Assembly (NCBI GenBank): GCA_000437255.1
Contig: FR899083.1
Coordinates: 91,733-127,702, forward strand
Source of the DNA: Ruminococcus sp. CAG:403
GTDB lineage: Bacteria > Bacillota > Clostridia > Oscillospirales > Ruminococcaceae
Length of the DNA stretch: 35,970 bases
Reading direction: 5' to 3'
Below, in pieces: positions 31,688 through 35,970 of the stretch (its first letter is position 1; every line of letters starts with the position of its first letter). Below the pieces are notes generated by a model, which saw nothing but the letters and a program-made list of their open reading frames with translations, made no database searches and was not told the origin of the DNA. Position numbers and translations under genes: made by a program.

Positions 31688-32656
31688 CTATTTTTTCTCA
31701 ACAGCTTTATGAACATACTCTTCTGTTTCCTGCACCAAATAAATTGGTCTTTTTTTCGTTTCCAAATAAGTTTTTGCCAGGTATTGGCCAACGATGCCAA
31801 TACAAAATAACTGCAACCCACCAAGCAAAAACATAACACAGATTAATGTTGGAAATCCCTGTGCTGGATCTCCAAATATCAATGTTTTAATGATAATCAC
31901 AACAATCATAATGAGTGCAACAAGGCAACTCAAAATCCCAAGGAAAGAAGAAATAGAAAGCGGTGCAGTGGAAAATGCAAAAAAGCCTTCTAATGCATAG
32001 CGAAACAGTTTCCAAAACGACCAACCTGTTGTACCGGCAGCACGTTCTACATTCTCGTATTCTATATATTTAGTTCGAAATCCAACCCAACTAAAAATGC
32101 CTTTCGAAAAGCGGTTGTACTCTCCCATTGCCAAAATAGAATCTACCATTTGACGTGTCATAAAGCGGAAATCTTGTGCACCATCCACAATTTCCGTTTG
32201 GGAAATTTTATTCATGATCTTATAGAACTTTCGTGCAAACCACGAACGAAGCTTCGCCTCTCCGACCCGATTCACTCTTCTAGTAGCAACACAATCATAC
32301 TCGCCGCTTAAAATATACGAATACATTTCAGGAATAAAAGTAGGTGGATGTTGAAGATCTGCATCCATCACAACAACATAGTCCCCTGTTGCATTTTGAA
32401 GTCCCGCATACATTCCAGCTTCCTTTCCAAAGTTTCTGGAAAAGGATATATATCGAACCCGTGAATCTCCTTGTGCAAGTTCACGAAATTTTTTCAAAGT
32501 ATCATCTTTCGACCCATCGTCAATCAATAACAATTCAAATTCCAAATCAGAATAAGTCTGCATCATTTCCTGCATAACTTTTGTAATTTCTGTATAAAAC
32601 AGCGGCAATACTTCTTGCTCATTATAACATGGAACCACAATTGAGATTCGTTTCAT
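31688..32656 (-). CDS. GT2 glycosyltransferase, GtrB / dolichyl-phosphate-mannose-synthase-like
   Basis: A 322-residue membrane glycosyltransferase that probably moves a sugar from a nucleotide donor to undecaprenyl phosphate at the inner face of the membrane. The GT-A domain has SIVVPCYNEQEVLP, a DDGS motif (46-49) and the metal-binding Asp98-x-Asp100 in VVMDADLQHPP. The SRNFGKEAGMYAG segment is typical of the GtrB group. Two C-terminal membrane helices (about 230-255 and 265-290) flank a GDPAQGFP loop. It starts a two-gene unit with the WG-repeat-like protein. Confidence 0.92.
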   Translation of the reverse strand: MKRISIVVPCYNEQEVLPLFYTEITKVMQEMMQTYSDLEFELLLIDDGSKDDTLKKFRELAQGDSRVRYISFSRNFGKEAGMYAGLQNATGDYVVVMDADLQHPPTFIPEMYSYILSGEYDCVATRRVNRVGEAKLRSWFARKFYKIMNKISQTEIVDGAQDFRFMTRQMVDSILAMGEYNRFSKGIFSWVGFRTKYIEYENVERAAGTTGWSFWKLFRYALEGFFAFSTAPLSISSFLGILSCLVALIMIVVIIIKTLIFGDPAQGFPTLICVMFLLGGLQLFCIGIVGQYLAKTYLETKKRPIYLVQETEEYVHKAVEKK

Positions 32657-32754
32657 GACTGCTACACCTCAATCTATTTTTGTCTTATCATTTTAAATCA
32701 ATATTATACCCATAAATTTTAATTATTAGTATGCTCTCAACCACTAACGTTTTT

Positions 32755-32783
32755 ATTATACCACTTTTCTTTTCTTTTTACAA
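32755..32783 (-). promoter_or_regulatory. Promoter of the glycosyltransferase gene
   Basis: On the minus strand TTGTAA (32778-32783), a 17-base spacer and TATAAT (32755-32760) with an extended TG before it. A second TATAAT at 32703-32708 lacks a good -35. The leader would be about 90 bases. Confidence 0.65.
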
Positions 32784-32831
32784 GTCTTTTGAACGATATT
32801 TTTATCTTTCAAACAACTTTTCTTATTTTAC

Positions 32832-32860
32832 TACAATAAAAAGATTTCTTTTTTATTGTA
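32832..32860. repeat. 11-bp perfect inverted repeat in the divergent control region
   Basis: Arms 32832-32842 and 32850-32860 are exact complements with a seven-base spacer. It lies in the 389-base non-coding stretch 32657-33045 between the glycosyltransferase promoter and the zinc-ribbon gene promoter, so it may be an operator; at such A+T content chance is possible. Apart from this repeat and the two promoters I see nothing else in that stretch. Confidence 0.45.
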
Positions 32861-32970
32861 TCATGAAAGGAAAGAGCTTGTCAAGCAAAAATAACAATTT
32901 TATTCCACGGAATAGCTTGTTTGAACAATGCGTTTTGATTCTGAAAATATGATGAAATTTTTGAAATTCC

Positions 32971-33001
32971 ACTTTTCTTTTTGCCGAAAATATGGTATAC
33001 T
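32971..33001 (+). promoter_or_regulatory. Promoter of the zinc-ribbon / DUF5685 / J-domain cluster
   Basis: TTGAAA (32971-32976), a 19-base spacer and TATACT (32996-33001) preceded by TG at 32993-32994, an extended -10. Transcription would begin about 35-40 bases before the first start codon. Confidence 0.55.
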
Positions 33002-33045
33002 GATATCATTCTTTATGCCACTATTTTAATAGAGAGGAACTTAAA

Positions 33046-33450
33046 ATGAATTTTCGAAATACCCTTCAAAAATGGATGATGGGACGATATGGCAATGATT
33101 CTCTTAACAAAATGCTGTTTGTAATACTAATTTTTTTCCTATTACTTCAAATTGTTTTTCATAACGTCATTTTACAGCTTTTTGTACTATTGCTTATTTT
33201 TTTGATCTACTATCGGATGCTCTCTCGAAATATCACAAAACGTGCTCAAGAAAATCAATATTATTTACAAAAAGCAAACTCTCTAAAAAAATGGTGTGAA
33301 AAGCAAAGGCATTTACACAACACACGAAAAAACTATCATATTTTTACCTGTCCACAGTGCAAGCAGAAAATTCGTATTCCAAAAGGAAAAGGAAAAGTAA
33401 GTATTACTTGTCCCAAATGCAAGACTTCCTTTATTAAAAGGAGTCGTTAA
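33046..33450 (+). CDS. Small membrane protein with a C-terminal zinc ribbon
   Basis: A 134-residue protein. A hydrophobic region from about 23 to 57 can form two membrane helices, followed by a basic, probably helical linker (60-98). A zinc ribbon has Cys102, Cys105, Cys122 and Cys125 as two CPxC knuckles. The basic linker and ribbon would face the cytoplasm if both helices form a hairpin. GAGAGG precedes the ATG. It is three bases from the DUF5685 gene and so is co-expressed with it. I do not recognise a function. Confidence 0.82.
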   Translation: MNFRNTLQKWMMGRYGNDSLNKMLFVILIFFLLLQIVFHNVILQLFVLLLIFLIYYRMLSRNITKRAQENQYYLQKANSLKKWCEKQRHLHNTRKNYHIFTCPQCKQKIRIPKGKGKVSITCPKCKTSFIKRSR

Positions 33451-33453
33451 ATT

Positions 33454-34296
33454 ATGTATGGATATATACAAATTTACAAGCCAGAACTAAAATTCCGAGA
33501 ATATGATGTCTATCATAGTTATTATTGCGGCCTTTGCCAATCCCTACAACAAAAGTATAAATGGAAAGGAAAAATGCTGCTTAGCTATGACATGACTTTT
33601 CTTTGCTTATTATTAGATGGTTTATATGAACCTCAAGAACAAACAAAAGAAAAACGATGCATTGTAAAATGCTGTCAATGTCAAACATTTCAAAGTAGCG
33701 CAATTATTGAATATGCCGCAGATATGAATGTACTTCTTTCTTACTACAATGCAAAAGACGACTGGATGGATTGTCAGGATCATAAAAAGCACTTTATTAT
33801 GAAGCTTTTCCATAAATCTTATCGTACAATTTCTATAAAATATCCAGAAAAGGTACATCAAATTGAATTACAATTGAAGCGCCTTTCGGAGATTGAATCT
33901 TCTCATACCACTGATCTGGATGCAGCATCTGGTTGCTTTGGTAAAATATTAGCTGAAATTTTTTCTTATAAAGCAGATTGCTGGGAACATCTATTACGTC
34001 AACTTGGTTTTTTCTTAGGGAAATTCATTTATCTTTTAGATGCGTTTGATGATATGGAGCGGGATCAAAAAAGTCATAATTACAATCCATTCGTATTATC
34101 TGGTCTTTCTGTGCAGCAGTGTCTCCAGCCATGCGAAACGCTTCTACAAATGATGATCGCAGAATGTACTGCTTGCTTTGAGAAACTTCCAATTATAAAG
34201 CACGACAGCATTCTACGCAATATTCTATATGCTGGAGTCTGGCAGCAATTCAATAAAAAGAAAAAAATATTATTATCTTCTTTAGGAGGTCCGTAA
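33454..34296 (+). CDS. DUF5685 family protein with two aspartate-rich motifs
   Basis: A 280-residue, mostly helical protein of unknown function. Near the N-terminus SYYCGLCQSL gives a Cys25-x-x-Cys28 pair, and CIVKCCQCQTF (about 69-79) gives more cysteines, together a possible metal site. KDDWMD (Asp102, Asp103, Asp106) is a DDxxD motif, and LLDAFDDMERDQKSHNYNP (about 194-212) resembles the second aspartate-rich motif of squalene/phytoene synthases, including the NYNP ending. This raises an isoprenoid-synthase-like fold, which is inference only. AAAGGAG precedes the ATG. Co-transcribed with a zinc-ribbon membrane protein and a J-domain protein. Confidence 0.85.
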   Translation: MYGYIQIYKPELKFREYDVYHSYYCGLCQSLQQKYKWKGKMLLSYDMTFLCLLLDGLYEPQEQTKEKRCIVKCCQCQTFQSSAIIEYAADMNVLLSYYNAKDDWMDCQDHKKHFIMKLFHKSYRTISIKYPEKVHQIELQLKRLSEIESSHTTDLDAASGCFGKILAEIFSYKADCWEHLLRQLGFFLGKFIYLLDAFDDMERDQKSHNYNPFVLSGLSVQQCLQPCETLLQMMIAECTACFEKLPIIKHDSILRNILYAGVWQQFNKKKKILLSSLGGP

Positions 34297-34301
34297 TTGT
34301 C

Positions 34302-34916
34302 ATGATGGATCCTTATTCTATTCTAAATATATCTCCAAGCGCAACAGATCAGGAAATAAAAAAAGCCTATCGCACATTGAGCAAAAAATATCACCCAGAT
34401 GCAAACGTTGATAATCCAAATGCAGCACAATATGAAGAAAAATTCAAGCAAGTTCAAGAGGCTTATCAACAGATTATGGATGAACGAAACGGAAAACAAA
34501 CTTCTTACCAGCAAGGATTTCATACTCATCAAGATCACAGTACAGGAAGTGAAGAAGATCTTCGCTTTCAAGCAGCTATCAATTTTATTCGAAATCATCG
34601 ATTTGAGGAAGCACTGCATGTTTTAAACGACATGGAAGATCGTTCTGCAAAATGGTACTATATTAGCGCAATTACACACTCTGCAATTGGAAATAATGCT
34701 ACAGCAATACAATATGCAAAGACAGCTGTTCAACTAGAACCCAATAACTATGAATATCAGAACTTACTTCAACAATTGCAACTACGAGGCAGCCACTATC
34801 AAAATATGCAGCATACATATATGGGTGGAACAGATGTAAACACCGATAGTTGTATGCGCTGTTGTATGGCGAATTTACTAATTAATTTGTGTTGTGGTTG
34901 TACAGATTGCTGTTAA
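34302..34916 (+). CDS. J-domain protein with TPR-like region and cysteine-rich tail
   Basis: A 204-residue co-chaperone-like protein. The J domain covers about 1-62 with the Hsp70-stimulating His31-Pro32-Asp33 motif. After a Gln/His-rich linker, a helical stretch (about 85-160; AAINFIRNHRFEEALHVL and AIQYAKTAVQLEPNNYEY) looks like tetratricopeptide repeats. The last 21 residues hold eight cysteines (184, 187, 188, 197, 198, 200, 203, 204), possibly binding metal or anchoring to membrane. It is not DnaJ proper: no G/F region, four-repeat zinc domain or client-binding barrels. AGGAGG lies 12 bases before the first of two ATG codons. Confidence 0.9.
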   Translation: MMDPYSILNISPSATDQEIKKAYRTLSKKYHPDANVDNPNAAQYEEKFKQVQEAYQQIMDERNGKQTSYQQGFHTHQDHSTGSEEDLRFQAAINFIRNHRFEEALHVLNDMEDRSAKWYYISAITHSAIGNNATAIQYAKTAVQLEPNNYEYQNLLQQLQLRGSHYQNMQHTYMGGTDVNTDSCMRCCMANLLINLCCGCTDCC

Positions 34917-34940
34917 ATAACACTTCTCTCTATTTAGGTA

Positions 34941-34969
34941 TTTACTTATTTTAAAAAATATGGTAAACT
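34941..34969 (+). promoter_or_regulatory. Possible promoter of the PP2C gene
   Basis: TTTACT (34941-34946), a 17-base spacer and TAAACT (34964-34969) preceded by TG, an extended -10 form. The -35 is weak. The 96-base gap from the J-domain gene shows no terminator. Confidence 0.45.
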
Positions 34970-35012
34970 ATTCCTATGCAAACTATTCACGTTCATCAGT
35001 AAGGAGTGTAAA

Positions 35013-35948
35013 ATGTTTTTTGGTCATAAATTTTCTGATACAACAGAAGATGGATTCTATTCTTTTTTAAATCATCAAGGAAGCTCTTCTTTGGATCAAG
35101 AATTGAATCAGAATCAAATTACGAATTATGCAATTCGTGTTTCTGTTGCCACAAACATTGGAAAAGTACGTGGAAATCATGAAGATAACTTTTATTTAGA
35201 AGGAATCTACATGAATGATATTTTTAGAAATGATTTTTCTGCTACATACACCCTACAGCATGCAGACGGCATGAATTTCGCTGTATTTGATGGGATGGGA
35301 GGCGCTGCTTATGGAGAAGTAGCTTCCGAAATTGCAGTGCAAACCATGAGAAAGTATGAAAAGAAATTTAAAACTGTCGAAAATGTACGTGCATTGGATC
35401 AATGCGTATCAGAATATGTCAATGAATCAAATCAAGCAATTTGTAATATGCTTTTAGAGAAACACTCATTGAATGGTGGTACGACATTTGCCATGATTCA
35501 TTTCTTTGAAAATGCTGTAAAATTATATTACCTGGGTGATAGTCGCATTTATGCTATTTCAAATCATGAAATTACACAATTGACACGAGATCATACACTT
35601 GCCAATCAAAAAATAGACGCCTCCATTTATACCGAGGAAGAGGCACGAAATAGCCCTGACCATCATCGACTTACATTATTTATTGGTGCTGATAAAAATG
35701 ATGTTGGTCTGAATGCTGATTCCAGACCACTAATCCCTTATCAAAATGGATTAAAATTTTTATTATGCACAGATGGATTAACCAATATGTGCAGCGACGA
35801 ACAGATTTCCTCCATTTTATCAGAAAATTATTTTAATGAGGCTGCTGTTTTAGTTCAAGAAGCTCTAAAAAATGGTGGAGAAGATAATATTACTTGCATT
35901 GTACTAGAATTAATTGCATTGGAAGATACTGAATCAAATGATTATTAA
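35013..35948 (+). CDS. PP2C-family serine/threonine protein phosphatase
   Basis: A 311-residue metal-dependent phosphatase. An N-terminal extension of about 40 residues precedes the catalytic domain. Metal ligands are seen in VRGNHEDNFY (Asp58), AVFDGMGGAAYGE (Asp93), LLCTDGLTNM and GGEDNIT near the C-terminus; GGTTFAMI and YLGDSRIYAI are the structural motifs. It is cytoplasmic, with no membrane helix. PP2C genes in Firmicutes often accompany a PASTA or FHA-linked kinase; none is visible here, though a gene may begin at the right edge. AAGGAG precedes the ATG. Confidence 0.93.
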   Translation: MFFGHKFSDTTEDGFYSFLNHQGSSSLDQELNQNQITNYAIRVSVATNIGKVRGNHEDNFYLEGIYMNDIFRNDFSATYTLQHADGMNFAVFDGMGGAAYGEVASEIAVQTMRKYEKKFKTVENVRALDQCVSEYVNESNQAICNMLLEKHSLNGGTTFAMIHFFENAVKLYYLGDSRIYAISNHEITQLTRDHTLANQKIDASIYTEEEARNSPDHHRLTLFIGADKNDVGLNADSRPLIPYQNGLKFLLCTDGLTNMCSDEQISSILSENYFNEAAVLVQEALKNGGEDNITCIVLELIALEDTESNDY

Positions 35949-35970
35949 AGAACAAAAAATATGGCTGGGG
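35938..35970 (+). CDS. Possible start of a downstream gene, cut by window edge
   Basis: An ATG at 35938, overlapping the PP2C 3' end by 11 bases in a different frame, opens a frame that runs without a stop to the window end (11 codons, MIIKEQKIWLG). A GGAAGA stretch lies upstream. Overlap coupling with the phosphatase would be normal, but 11 codons are too few for identification. Confidence 0.3.
   Translation, partial: MIIKEQKIWLG

Noticed and set aside
1..35970. Very frequent CAATTG and GCAATTGC strings, as if an uptake or modification signal
   Set aside because: Most occurrences lie in coding frames as runs of GCA/ATT (Ala/Ile) codons or their complements, so codon preference explains them; there is no preferred orientation or spacing.
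1..35970. CRISPR array, insertion sequence, prophage or tRNA genes
   Set aside because: No regularly spaced direct repeats, transposase, phage gene or cloverleaf-like sequence was found in either strand by eye.

Overview
The window looks like a chromosomal, AT-rich segment from a low-GC Gram-positive of class Clostridia, most likely Ruminococcaceae/Oscillospirales (Ruminococcus-like). This is an inference from gene content: class 1B PyrK/PyrD, LL-diaminopimelate aminotransferase (DapL), a DUF5685 / J-domain cluster, an archaeal-type aspartyl-tRNA synthetase, purine genes with a PurO-type cyclohydrolase, and strong AGGAGG ribosome binding sites. I see no transposase, prophage, CRISPR array, tRNA or rRNA. 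It is a housekeeping region with a few unusual architectures.

Layout. 1-4476 (+): end of a pyrimidine operon (carB partial, pyrK, pyrD), with a strong hairpin terminator between carB and pyrK, then ruvX. 4471-5339: a small membrane-associated protein (-), trmL (+) and a bidirectional terminator. 5338-11030 (-): a tyrosine recombinase, two FAD-dependent oxidoreductases, a UPF0210 protein and its ACT-domain partner. 11062-13204 (-): dapF-dapL of lysine/peptidoglycan precursor synthesis, with its own terminator. 13239-13363: two promoters back to back, one for dapF and one for gatC. 13426-18098 (+): gatC, gatA and a GatB-AspRS fusion, then a small (p)ppGpp synthetase (18172-18852). 18923-22881 (-): an Lrp/AsnC regulator, a coiled-coil protein, coaD, rsmD and uvrC. 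22979-30655 (-): an eight-gene purine operon, purE-C-F-M-N-O-H-D. 30727-32656 (-): a membrane-anchored WG-repeat-like protein and a GtrB-type glycosyltransferase. 32657-33045: a 389-base divergent control region. 33046-35948 (+): a zinc-ribbon membrane protein, a DUF5685 protein, a J-domain/Cys-rich protein and a PP2C phosphatase, with a possible further gene at the edge.

The most notable object is the gatB gene. Complete GatB (about residues 1-476) is joined in frame, through a hydrophilic linker, to a complete archaeal-type AspRS (about 513-955). With GatC and GatA encoded just upstream, this locus appears to encode a covalent version of the transamidosome. One polypeptide would charge tRNA(Asn) with Asp and pass it to the amidotransferase for conversion to Asn-tRNA(Asn). 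Second in interest is the DUF5685 protein, whose two aspartate-rich motifs resemble those of squalene/phytoene synthases. Third is the split final stage of purine synthesis, where an AICAR transformylase and a PurO-type cyclohydrolase replace bifunctional PurH.

All assignments come from reading motifs and context; no search or alignment was run. Start codons were chosen by ribosome binding site spacing, and the cases where this changes the start are stated.
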